Origin: Acidiferrum sp963764675
Lineage (GTDB): Bacteria; Acidobacteriota; Terriglobia; Acidiferrales; UBA7541
Length of the DNA: 64,000 bases
Direction: 5' to 3'
NCBI GenBank assembly: GCA_963764675.1
Contig: CAVXTQ010000005.1
Coordinates: 186,001 to 250,000 of the forward strand
This document shows positions 1 through 8,194 of this stretch, piece after piece; positions within the stretch are counted from its first letter, which is position 1, and each line of letters starts with the position of its first letter. Made by a program: the position numbers and the translations under genes. The notes under the pieces are model-generated. The model was not told the origin of the DNA. It did no database searches and saw only the letters and a list, made by a program, of their open reading frames with translations.

Positions 1-628
1 CCTCCCAGTTGTTGTACTCGGTGCGGCCGCCATTGAAGCTGTATGCCACGTTTCCGTTGACGCCGACGACGCCCTCGTCCTGGCCGGTCTGGTTGACGAC
101 GCCCGGGGTCAGGTTCACGAGTTGCGTGAAGTTACGGCCGTTGAGCACCAACTGGCTGATCTGCTTGCCGGTGACCGTGGTGCTGAGTTCCGAAGACGTC
201 GTTTCAACCTGAGCCACGCTTTCGCCGGTTACCACCACTTCTTCCGAGACCGAACCTACGGTCAGTTGCACGTCTACACGTATTTTCTGCGCGACGTCCA
301 ATACCACTCCGTGAGCGGTGTATTTCTGAAAGCCCTTAGCGGTCACGCTGATGTCATAGGTGGCGCCCGGCAAGCCGGCGCTAACGTAAGCGCCGTCGGT
401 GTTAGTGGTTGTCGTGCGCGTGAGACTTCCGGTGACGTTAGTGATCACGACGTCGGCGCCGGCAACCGCTGAGCCGGACTTGTCGGTCACGTTGCCGCTG
501 ATGTAGCCAGTGTCCTGGGCGTGCGAAGTCACTGCCACGCAAAGCATCAGCAAAGCCGCCCACAGTAGCGGCCGGGCCGAGCGCAGGCTGCTCGAAAGAG
601 AGACGAAACGATTGCGATGTCCCTTCAC
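1..628 (-). CDS. TonB-dependent receptor, Oar-like, N-terminal part
   Basis: Outer-membrane receptor of the Oar/TonB-dependent class, cut by the window start, so about 209 N-terminal residues are visible. A GTG at 628 is preceded by GGAGGT six bases upstream (635-640). The product opens with a signal peptide (LLWAALLMLCVAVTSHAQ), then a carboxypeptidase-regulatory-like Ig fold (GYISGNVTDKSGSAVAGADV; AYVSAGLPGATYDISVTAKG), then the start of the plug domain (SEEVVVTGESVAQVETTSSE; LVLNGRNFTQLVNLTPGV). This arrangement is typical of the greatly expanded acidobacterial receptor family, thought to import oligosaccharides or other large substrates. The barrel lies outside the window, so substrate cannot be judged. 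The gene diverges from the TPR gene at 948. Confidence 0.9.
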   Translation of the reverse strand, partial: MKGHRNRFVSLSSSLRSARPLLWAALLMLCVAVTSHAQDTGYISGNVTDKSGSAVAGADVVITNVTGSLTRTTTTNTDGAYVSAGLPGATYDISVTAKGFQKYTAHGVVLDVAQKIRVDVQLTVGSVSEEVVVTGESVAQVETTSSELSTTVTGKQISQLVLNGRNFTQLVNLTPGVVNQTGQDEGVVGVNGNVAYSFNGGRTEYNNWE

Positions 629-947
629 GGTATTACCTCCAGAAGTTTTTGAGTCTGGGAAAAACAGCGTGGGGACACAACGATGCCGGAAATCCGGCAA
701 CTTTGACTTCGCCGTGCGCGGCAACCAACCATCGGCCACAGCCCCCACCACTCGACACGGACCACCGTCCGGCACCGGGCCTTATTAAATCGAGTTAATA
801 GTGCATTTAAATGTTCATGTCAAGGGCCAATTTTTAACGACACAGGATTTGAGTTACGGTGCCCCAGGACGGCACATTCTCGGGCGGGATCACCCGGCGC
901 CCAGAACGCGCTCCTTGAATTCCCCGGCAGGCTGCCGGACACTACCC
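629..947. promoter_or_regulatory. Divergent intergenic region
   Basis: About 320 bases between the divergent TonB receptor and TPR protein genes. It must hold both promoters. It contains an AT-rich stretch around 783-812 (TTAAATCGAGTTAATAGTGC) in otherwise GC-rich DNA. I see no clear -35/-10 pair and no further gene; the frame open here on the plus strand runs into the TPR gene and lacks family-like sequence before its signal peptide. Confidence 0.35.
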
Positions 948-2174
948 ATGGCCATGAAATCAACGCGTTTTACAGGACTTGCCGTCGCCGTTTGCCTACT
1001 GATTGTCGTGATCGGCCTCGCTACTAGCGAAGCGCAGCAAGCTGCACCGGCGGCGGTCGGCAGTGCCCGCCCCGACCCAGCGACCCTGTTCGCTAACGCC
1101 CAGGCCGCCCTCCAGCGCGGTGATCTGGATGCGGCGACAGCGGCGTTTCGCAAGGTTCTGTCAATCGATCCCAAAGCCGGTGCGGCGTATGCCAATCTGG
1201 GCGTTATCGCCATGCGCCGCAAGGAATGGGATCGCGCGCTGACCTTTCTGCAGAAGGCGCAGCAGCTTGAGCCAAAGATGACCGGCGTTCGCTTGAATAT
1301 TGGACTGGTGAAGTTCCGGCGCGGAGATTACGCCGGCGCGATTGCGCCGCTGGCGTCAGTCGTTAGCGACCAACCGGATTCAACGCAGGCGCGCTACTTG
1401 CTCGGTTTGTGCAAGCTGTTTACCGAGCGCTATGCCGACGCCGTGGCGGAGTTAGAGCCGCTTTGGCCGCAGACATCCAACGACATCATGTACTTGTATG
1501 CTCTGGGGATTGCGGCGCACAACACCGGACGCAAAGATTTGGATGAGAAGGCCCTGAACCGGCTGATAGAAGTTGGTGGCGACACGCCGGAATTTCATTT
1601 GATTCTCGGGAAAGCGTACCTCAACCGCGAAGAAGCGGAAAAATCCATCACCGAGATGGAACGCGCCGAGAGCACCGCACCCAATCTCCCGTATCTTCAC
1701 TTCGGGCTGGGTGTGGCGTATATGCAGATTCACAATAACGAGCGGGCCGAAGCGGAATTTCGCAAGGAGATCGCCATCGAGCCGGACCTTCCGGATATTT
1801 ACGAACAGATGGGCGAGCTCTATCTAAAGATGGCGAACGACAGCGAAGCGGAGAAGTGGCTTAAGGACGCCCTGCTGCGCAATCCGAAGATGCCAGCTTC
1901 CCTTTTTGGCTTGGCGAAAATTCATCTGCAGCAGGAAAAATATCAGCAGGCGTTGAACGAGATCGATGCGGCGCTACGCCTCGCTCCTAACAGCAAGAAT
2001 GCGCACTTTATCCGCGGACGAGTTCTAGTGAAGCTCGGCCGGCAGAAGGAAGCCGAGAAGGAAATGCTGACAGTGCAGCGGATGAGCGAGGCCTCGACCG
2101 AGCAAGTCATCGACTCCACATCGATGAATGACAATCGCGTGCGGAACCCGGAGTTAGCCCAGCCGCCGCAGTAG
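948..2174 (+). CDS. Exported TPR-repeat protein
   Basis: A 408-residue exported tetratricopeptide-repeat protein of unknown partner. I start it at ATG 948 (ATG 954 is equally possible) because the signal peptide follows at once (FTGLAVAVCLLIVVIGLATS, cleavage near EAQQ); the open frame upstream to 801 has no protein-like character. Around ten TPR units follow, with typical lines such as GDLDAATAAFRKVLSIDPKA and AYANLGVIAMRRKEWDRALT. The end is a short Gln/Pro tail. TPRs are protein-interaction scaffolds; in acidobacteria such proteins often sit beside ASPIC/UnbV proteins, like the one starting at 3750. It converges with the amidase gene, leaving only 4 bases between stops. No strong Shine-Dalgarno is visible. 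Confidence 0.85.
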   Translation: MAMKSTRFTGLAVAVCLLIVVIGLATSEAQQAAPAAVGSARPDPATLFANAQAALQRGDLDAATAAFRKVLSIDPKAGAAYANLGVIAMRRKEWDRALTFLQKAQQLEPKMTGVRLNIGLVKFRRGDYAGAIAPLASVVSDQPDSTQARYLLGLCKLFTERYADAVAELEPLWPQTSNDIMYLYALGIAAHNTGRKDLDEKALNRLIEVGGDTPEFHLILGKAYLNREEAEKSITEMERAESTAPNLPYLHFGLGVAYMQIHNNERAEAEFRKEIAIEPDLPDIYEQMGELYLKMANDSEAEKWLKDALLRNPKMPASLFGLAKIHLQQEKYQQALNEIDAALRLAPNSKNAHFIRGRVLVKLGRQKEAEKEMLTVQRMSEASTEQVIDSTSMNDNRVRNPELAQPPQ

Positions 2175-2178
2175 AACC

Positions 2179-3588
2179 CTAGACGGGTGGGGGTTGCCAG
2201 GGACCGCGAGCTTGTTCGATCTGCGACGCGACGCTGAGCACGAGTTCTTCTTCGTACGGGCGGCCAATCACCTGTACGCCGATCGGAAGTCCCTCCGGTG
2301 AGAAGCCCATCGGAACCGAAGCGCCGGGAAAGCCCGCCAAATTGAGCCACTGCGAGTAGCGCATCGTCTCGCGATAACATTCCGGCGCGCCCGGACGGTA
2401 GTTGCCTTCGCCGTGAAGAAACGCCGGGCCCGAAGAAACCGGAGACAACAAGATCGGAACATCTCGCACTTGGTGGAGGATTTCGGCGCGCAGCATGTCG
2501 CGCTGCGCACACGCATCCAAGATCTGGTCCACCGTCACCGGCGTTTCGGGCTTAGCGAAAGACATATACTCGCGGAAAATCGGGCTGAGCTGGTCCTCAT
2601 GGCCTTCGATCACCGGACCGAATAGATGCGCGACCACCGGGCCGAAGAAAAACCACCACACATCGAGGGCGCGGTCCAAGCCTGACAGCTTGAATGGCTC
2701 GATGTGATGGCCCTGCGCGGCGAGAGCGTCGGCTGCGCGTTTCACGGCGGCCTGTGTTGCTGGAGTAGCTTTGCCCAGCGCGTCGCTTTCGAGCAGGCCA
2801 ACGCGCAATCCCTTTGATGACTTGTCCTCAGCTCTCACCGGTACGGGAGCGGACAAGGCATCGCCCGGGTCGGGTCCAGCCATTACCTCGAATAGAGTGC
2901 GCACATCGGCGATCGTGCGGGCCATCGGCCCGACAACACCCAGCCAGGACAGCGCGCCTGCTCCCGGAGGAAAATGGCCCGTGGACGGGATGCGTCCGGG
3001 CGTGGGCTTCAGGCCGCAGATGCCGGAAAAATGCGCGGGAACACGAATCGATCCGCCGCCGTCGCTTCCAATGCCGCCAACCGAGCAGCCCGATGCGATC
3101 GCGGCAGCTTCGCCACCGCTCGACCCGCCTGCGGTCCGTGAAACATCCCAAGGATTGCTAGTCTTTCCCGTCAAAAGATTGTTGCTCTCGTACGCCATCA
3201 GGAACTCGGGCGTATTAGTATTGCCAAGAACGATCGCGCCTGCTGCTTTGAGCCGAGCAACGAGCGGCGCGTCATGTTGCGGCAGGTTGTCCTTGCGAAG
3301 AACCGAACCCGCCGGGCAGGGAAAGCCAGCCACGTCGATGTTGCCCTTGATCGTGATGGGTACGCCGTGAAGCGGGCCTAACTCCTCGCCGCGCTGCGCC
3401 GCAGCTTCGGCGGAAAGCGCTTGCAGGCGAGCGCCGTCCGCATCGAGGTGCACGAATGAATTGAGCTGGGCTTCACAACTGGCGGCTCGTTCGAGAAGGG
3501 CGTCCACAATCTCGACCGGCGATATTTTCTTTGAGCGTATGCCAGCGGTGAGGCGAGCAATCGTGGTGGCGTGGAAGACGGGACTCAT
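2179..3588 (-). CDS. Amidase (amidase-signature family)
   Basis: A 469-residue amidase-signature hydrolase, likely cytoplasmic, hydrolysing carboxamides. The Ser-cisSer-Lys machinery is visible: the lysine in PITIKGNIDVAG, the glycine/serine motif RTAGGSSGGEAAAIASG and the nucleophile region GGIGSDGGGSIRVPAHFSG, followed by the conserved GLKPTPGRIP. I start at ATG 3588 (MSPVFHATTIARL), where homologues begin; the longer frame upstream reads as noise. The gene could be a GatA paralogue, but no gatB or gatC lies nearby and the N-terminus fits a stand-alone amidase better. Substrate unknown. It diverges from the TPR/VCBS gene at 3750. Confidence 0.85.
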   Translation of the reverse strand: MSPVFHATTIARLTAGIRSKKISPVEIVDALLERAASCEAQLNSFVHLDADGARLQALSAEAAAQRGEELGPLHGVPITIKGNIDVAGFPCPAGSVLRKDNLPQHDAPLVARLKAAGAIVLGNTNTPEFLMAYESNNLLTGKTSNPWDVSRTAGGSSGGEAAAIASGCSVGGIGSDGGGSIRVPAHFSGICGLKPTPGRIPSTGHFPPGAGALSWLGVVGPMARTIADVRTLFEVMAGPDPGDALSAPVPVRAEDKSSKGLRVGLLESDALGKATPATQAAVKRAADALAAQGHHIEPFKLSGLDRALDVWWFFFGPVVAHLFGPVIEGHEDQLSPIFREYMSFAKPETPVTVDQILDACAQRDMLRAEILHQVRDVPILLSPVSSGPAFLHGEGNYRPGAPECYRETMRYSQWLNLAGFPGASVPMGFSPEGLPIGVQVIGRPYEEELVLSVASQIEQARGPWQPPPV

Positions 3589-3662
3589 TGCTGGTCGTTC
3601 GAGACTAAGCGTTGGCTGGGTGCGGGTCAACCCGAAGGCAAAAAAACGCGGCAGAAAAACGG

Positions 3663-3691
3663 TTGACGCTAGCGGGGGTAGCCGACAGAAT
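3663..3691 (+). promoter_or_regulatory. Candidate sigma-70 promoter for the TPR/VCBS gene
   Basis: TTGACG (3663-3668), a 17-base spacer and CAGAAT (3686-3691) lie in the divergent region 59 bases before the start at 3750. Spacing is ideal and the -35 matches at five of six positions, but this is visual matching only. Confidence 0.35.
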
Positions 3692-3749
3692 CGATAGCGT
3701 CTTTTGGCGCGGGGCAAAGCGCCGCATCCGCACGGACAGGGAAAAATTC

Positions 3750-6700
3750 ATGCAACGTTTCGACCGGCGTACGGCTTCGCTCGCTATCGTCTGCGCGCTC
3801 GTGGTTTGCGCCGCGGCCGCGACTTTGACTTTGACGCGTTCACGGTCGGCGCAAGCGCAGGAAAAACCGGTAAGCAGGCCGCACGCAGCAGCGCAAGGCA
3901 ATGCGGGAGACGCTCTGAGGTTCAACACGCTCGGCGTGGCCTACATGAATCAGCAGAAGTTTGCCGACGCGCAGAAAAACTTCGAGCAGGCGCTGGCGGC
4001 CGACCCGAAATTCGGGGTAGCGCGGCTCAACCTGGGCGTAGCGCTGCTGAGCCAGCAAAAGTTGGATGCCGCGCGCACTGCGCTGGAGGAAGCGTCCCGC
4101 CAACTGCCGCAAGATCCCTACGCTTGGTACAACCTCGGGCTGGTTTACAAGGATGCCGGCGAAACGGAAAAGGGCGTCGCGGCGTTCAAGCACGTCACGG
4201 AACTGACGCCCGAGGCCGACGGCCATTATTTTGTGGGCTATCTGGAGTCGCAGCGCCAGCGATACGACGAGGCTATCGCGGCCTTTGAGAAAGCGCTTGC
4301 GGCATATCCCTTTCATGCTTCGGCGGAGTTTGGCATTGCCCGCGCGTATCAGCGGAAGGGCGACCTGAAAGCGGCGCGCGAACACTTGGTACGCTTTCAA
4401 AAAATTACCTCGGAGCATCTGGGCACTCCATTTGGCGCGGGCTACGGCGATCAGGGACGGTACTCGCTGGCGGAACTGGCGAGAAGCGCGGCGGCAGCAG
4501 CGCCGCCTGCGATCGCGGTGAGCTTCAAAGAGCAACCGTTGATTGCAGCTTCTGCCGGCGCATCCGCGAAACTTCCGGGCCCGAGCACGGGCGCGTGTTT
4601 CATCGACTACGACGGCGACGGCAAGCCCGATCTATTTCTGGTGAGCGGTACGGCAGACGGCACGAGCAAGCTGCTGCACAATTTGAGTGGAGGACACTTC
4701 GCGGATGTGACGCAGAGCGCGGGGATCGCGCTGAGCGGAAGCGGGCTGGGCTGCGCCGCGGGTGACTTTGACAATGATGGACACACCGATCTTGCGGTGT
4801 GCCTTAGCGATGGCGTCCGGCTTCTGCGGAACAAAGGCGACGGCAAGTTTGAAGATGTGACGCAGGCGGTGGGAATCCGCCGCGAAAAAGGATGCGTCGG
4901 CGTGACGTTTGTCGACTACGACCATGACGGCGACCTGGATTTATACATCACGATGCTGCCCGCGGCGGCCGCTTCGGCAGAACAGAAAGCGCACAACGTG
5001 CTTTGGCGGAACAACGGCAACAGTACGTTCACCGACGTCACGGAAGAGACAGCGCTTGGATTCGACGCCACCGGCGCGGGCGTGGTGACCACTGATTTCA
5101 ATAACGATCGCGCCATCGATTTTGTTTTTGCCGGAGGCGGCAACGGCGCTTCGATCTATCTGAATCCGCGCGAAGGAAAATTCACGCCGCTGGCCGCTAT
5201 CGACTTCAAGAAAGAGAAGTTGCCGCCGGCGGTGGGAGTGATCGCGTTCGACTTCGATAAAGATGGCTGGATGGATTTGGCGTTCACACACGCGGGTGCG
5301 CCGGGCGTCAGTTTGTGGCGCAACGTGGAAGGGAAGCGCTTGGAGCGTGTGGCGCTGCCCGATCCGGGTTGGCAGCGCGGTTGGGGAATTTCTGCGATCG
5401 ACTATGACAACGATGGCTGGCTGGACATCGTCGCAGCCGGAGAATCGACCGGCGGGGGCGAGGTGCGGTTGCTGCGCAACCTTGGCATGGGCGGAGGCAC
5501 GAGCGGTTGGGCCGACGTCACGAAGGACGTGCACCTCGATGCCGTAAAGCTGACGCAGCCGCGCGCCATTGCTGTTGCCGACGTGGATGGAAATGGCGGC
5601 GCCGACTTGCTCGTCACGCAGTTGGGCGGCTCGCCAGTACTGCTGCGCAATGAAGGCGGCAACCTGCACAACTGGATGCGTATTGACCTCAAGGCGCTGA
5701 ACGACAACAAGAGTTCGATCGGCACAAAGGTAGAGATGTATGCCGGGCCCCTGTATCAAAAATGGGAGGTAGCGGGCGCGTCCGGCTATTTGGGCCAAAA
5801 CGCGCCGTCGATACTTGCTGGGCTCGGAACCGAGAAAAGTGCCGAAGTGGTGCGCCTGCTCTGGCCCACCGGCGTGCCGCAGGACGAAATAAATCTGACG
5901 GCGCGTAGAGAGCAGAGCATCGGAGAGCTGGACCGGCGCGGCAGCTCTTGCCCGGTATTGTTTTCCTGGAACGGGCGCGAATACGAGTTCATCGCGGACA
6001 TGATCGGCCCCGGCGTCGTGGGTCACTGGGTCGCGCCGGGCGAGCGCGATGTTCCCGATCCCGACGAGTATCTAAAGGTTGATGCGCGCAGCGTGCGGCC
6101 GCGCGACGGCATGCTGAGTTTCCGGTTCATGGAGCCGATGGAAGAAACCGTGTATCTCGACCAGGTCCGGCTGTTGGCCATCGATCATCCGGCGGCGTAC
6201 CAGGTGTATCCAAACGAAAGATTTGTGAGCTCACCGCCGTTTCCCGAATTTCGCGTGATCGCGAGCCGAGCGGCGCATCCGCCGGTGGACGCATGGGATG
6301 ACCGCGGCAATGATGTGTTGCCGTTGATTGTCAAGCGCGATCGAAAGTACGTGACCAGTTTCGAGGGGCTGCCGTTCGCGGGTTTTGCGAAGTTGCACTA
6401 TCTCGAGCTGGACCTCGGCCCGTGGGACGCCAACAAGCCGCTCCGCCTGATTCTCGACGGCTACACCGACTATTTCACCGCGACTTCGATGTATTCCGCG
6501 GATCAAGCGGGGATCAAAGTGATTGCGCCGTACGTGGAGGCGCTCGACGCGCACGGCGAGTGGATCCGCGTTGTCGATGACATGGGTTTTCCCGCGGGCC
6601 TCGAACGCACCATGACGACGGACTTGACCGGGAAGCTGCCGCCAGGCACGCGGCGCATCCGCATCGTCAATAACCTAAAGATTTATTGGGACGCGGTTCG

Positions 6701-7235
6701 CATCGACCAAACTCCCGACGCGAAGGACATTCACGTCGCGGAAGTCCCACTGGCGAATGCGGCGCTCGATTTTCTCGGTTATCCGCGCGAGATTCGGCTG
6801 ACACCTGCGAGCGATACGAAGTACTCCTACACGCAGCGCAGCATGACCGGCCCGTACGCGCGGGCGGCCGGCAACTACACGCGATACGGCGACGTGCACG
6901 ATCTGCTCCAGAAGTCCGACGATCGCTTCGTGGTCTTCAGCTCGGGTGAAGGCGTGAAGCTGGACTTTGACCCGCGCCGCCTGCCCGCGCTGCCTGCCGG
7001 CTGGGTGCGCGACTTTTTTTTCTACGCGGATGGATTCGAGAAGGATTTGGACTTTTACGCCGCGCACGCGTTCACGGTCGAGCCGCTCCCGCGCCACACG
7101 CTGCTGCCGTATCCGTATCCCGCGGGCCAAGACTATCCCGCCGATGCGGAGCATCTGGGATACGAGTTGGACTACAACACCAGGCAGCGCTCGGATCGTC
7201 TGCCACTAGATTTGCGTTACCACTACCCCCGCTGA
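3750..7235 (+). CDS. Exported TPR + VCBS/FG-GAP + ASPIC/UnbV protein
   Basis: An 1161-residue exported protein. The ATG at 3750 has GGACAGGG just upstream and opens a signal peptide (SLAIVCALVVCAAAATLTLT, then AQAQ). Residues about 45-230 form TPRs (VAYMNQQKFADAQKNFEQAL). Then come at least six VCBS/FG-GAP calcium-type repeats (DYDGDGKPDLFLVSG, DFDNDGHTDLAVC, DYDHDGDLDLYIT, DFDKDGWMDLAFT, DYDNDGWLDIVAAG, DVDGNGGADLLV), as in beta-propellers. An ASPIC/UnbV-type segment follows (GTKVEMYAGPLYQKWEVAGA; PSILAGLGTEKSAEVVRLLW). The last 400 residues begin CPVLFSWNGREYEFIADMIG and are of unknown fold. UnbV-type proteins are common in acidobacteria and planctomycetes; their role is unsettled, surface interaction being the usual guess. 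Intact despite its size. Confidence 0.85.
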   Translation: MQRFDRRTASLAIVCALVVCAAAATLTLTRSRSAQAQEKPVSRPHAAAQGNAGDALRFNTLGVAYMNQQKFADAQKNFEQALAADPKFGVARLNLGVALLSQQKLDAARTALEEASRQLPQDPYAWYNLGLVYKDAGETEKGVAAFKHVTELTPEADGHYFVGYLESQRQRYDEAIAAFEKALAAYPFHASAEFGIARAYQRKGDLKAAREHLVRFQKITSEHLGTPFGAGYGDQGRYSLAELARSAAAAAPPAIAVSFKEQPLIAASAGASAKLPGPSTGACFIDYDGDGKPDLFLVSGTADGTSKLLHNLSGGHFADVTQSAGIALSGSGLGCAAGDFDNDGHTDLAVCLSDGVRLLRNKGDGKFEDVTQAVGIRREKGCVGVTFVDYDHDGDLDLYITMLPAAAASAEQKAHNVLWRNNGNSTFTDVTEETALGFDATGAGVVTTDFNNDRAIDFVFAGGGNGASIYLNPREGKFTPLAAIDFKKEKLPPAVGVIAFDFDKDGWMDLAFTHAGAPGVSLWRNVEGKRLERVALPDPGWQRGWGISAIDYDNDGWLDIVAAGESTGGGEVRLLRNLGMGGGTSGWADVTKDVHLDAVKLTQPRAIAVADVDGNGGADLLVTQLGGSPVLLRNEGGNLHNWMRIDLKALNDNKSSIGTKVEMYAGPLYQKWEVAGASGYLGQNAPSILAGLGTEKSAEVVRLLWPTGVPQDEINLTARREQSIGELDRRGSSCPVLFSWNGREYEFIADMIGPGVVGHWVAPGERDVPDPDEYLKVDARSVRPRDGMLSFRFMEPMEETVYLDQVRLLAIDHPAAYQVYPNERFVSSPPFPEFRVIASRAAHPPVDAWDDRGNDVLPLIVKRDRKYVTSFEGLPFAGFAKLHYLELDLGPWDANKPLRLILDGYTDYFTATSMYSADQAGIKVIAPYVEALDAHGEWIRVVDDMGFPAGLERTMTTDLTGKLPPGTRRIRIVNNLKIYWDAVRIDQTPDAKDIHVAEVPLANAALDFLGYPREIRLTPASDTKYSYTQRSMTGPYARAAGNYTRYGDVHDLLQKSDDRFVVFSSGEGVKLDFDPRRLPALPAGWVRDFFFYADGFEKDLDFYAAHAFTVEPLPRHTLLPYPYPAGQDYPADAEHLGYELDYNTRQRSDRLPLDLRYHYPR

Positions 7236-7261
7236 GTTAACCGAACAGCCGCAGGATCCGG

Positions 7262-8164
7262 CTAGTCCTTGCCTGCGAGCAATGATTCGCGGATTTCTTC
7301 GAGTTCCTTTTTCTTAGCTTTGTCCACGTCGGGGAAGGCGAGATCCAGGTCGTGGAGTGACTCGACGATCGCGGAGGCGATGATGAGGCGGCTGAACCAC
7401 TTGTTGTCGGCAGGAATCACGTACCAGGGCGCGTGTTTCGTCGCCGTGTTCTGAATCATCTCTTCGTACGCTTCTTGATAGTCTTTCCAGAAACCCCGCT
7501 CCTTAATGTCCGCCATCGAGAACTTCCAATTCTTTTTCGAGTCTTCCAGGCGCGCGAGAAACCGCCGCTTCTGCTCGGCCTTCGAGATGTACAGGAAGAA
7601 CTTGCGAATCACCACGCCGTTGCGCGTCAAATAGCGTTCATGCGCGTTGATGTCTTCGTAGCGTTCGTCCCAAATGTGCTTGGTCAGCCGGCGGTCGGGT
7701 AGCTTTTCGGCTTTTAGAATTCCGGGGTGCACGCGGACGACGAGGACCTCTTCATAGTAAGAGCGGTTGAAGATGCCGATTTTTCCACGCTCCGGGATGA
7801 CCTTATGCGTGCGCCAAAGATAGTCGTGATCCAGCTCTTCATTTGTGGGCGTTTTGAAGGAGAAGACGTCGCAGCCCTGCGGATTTACTCCGGACATCAC
7901 GTGCTTGATGGCGCCGTCTTTCCCGGCGGCGTCCATGCCTTGAAAAATCAGGAGCAGCGCCCAGCGGTCCTGGGCGTAGAGCATTTCTTGCATCTGGCTG
8001 GCCATGGCGCTGCTCTGCTCGAGCAGTTTCTCGGCATGCTGTTGGGACTTGACGCTGTTCGTGTCGCTGGGATCGAAGTGCTTCAGGCGGAACTTTGCGC
8101 CCTTGGTGATGCAATAGGGTTCGGCCAGACGCGTTGCTTCCTTGATGAGTTTTTTGTCCTTCAT
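7262..8164 (-). CDS. ppk2: Polyphosphate kinase 2 family (nucleotide phosphotransferase)
   Basis: A 300-residue PPK2-type P-loop kinase that moves phosphate between polyphosphate and nucleotides in the cytoplasm. Walker A is GMDAAGKDG (residues 76-84). The Walker B/lid region is GKIGIFNRSYYEEVLVVRVH (127-146), and NPQGCDVFSFKTPTNEELDH is the usual PPK2 stretch between them. Length fits the one-domain PPK2 class whose members use either ADP or AMP; class cannot be set by eye. ATG 8164 is used; the ribosome site is weak (GAAGA). It lies 30 bases downstream of the Omp85 gene stop on the same strand and may be cotranscribed with it. Confidence 0.92.
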   Translation of the reverse strand: MKDKKLIKEATRLAEPYCITKGAKFRLKHFDPSDTNSVKSQQHAEKLLEQSSAMASQMQEMLYAQDRWALLLIFQGMDAAGKDGAIKHVMSGVNPQGCDVFSFKTPTNEELDHDYLWRTHKVIPERGKIGIFNRSYYEEVLVVRVHPGILKAEKLPDRRLTKHIWDERYEDINAHERYLTRNGVVIRKFFLYISKAEQKRRFLARLEDSKKNWKFSMADIKERGFWKDYQEAYEEMIQNTATKHAPWYVIPADNKWFSRLIIASAIVESLHDLDLAFPDVDKAKKKELEEIRESLLAGKD

Positions 8165-8194
8165 GGTCTTCGCAGTGTAGTACAGCGGCGCGGA

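Noticed and set aside
4941..6026. A 361-codon open frame on the minus strand inside the VCBS protein gene
   Set aside because: It is antisense to well-defined FG-GAP repeats and has no motif of its own; a composition shadow.
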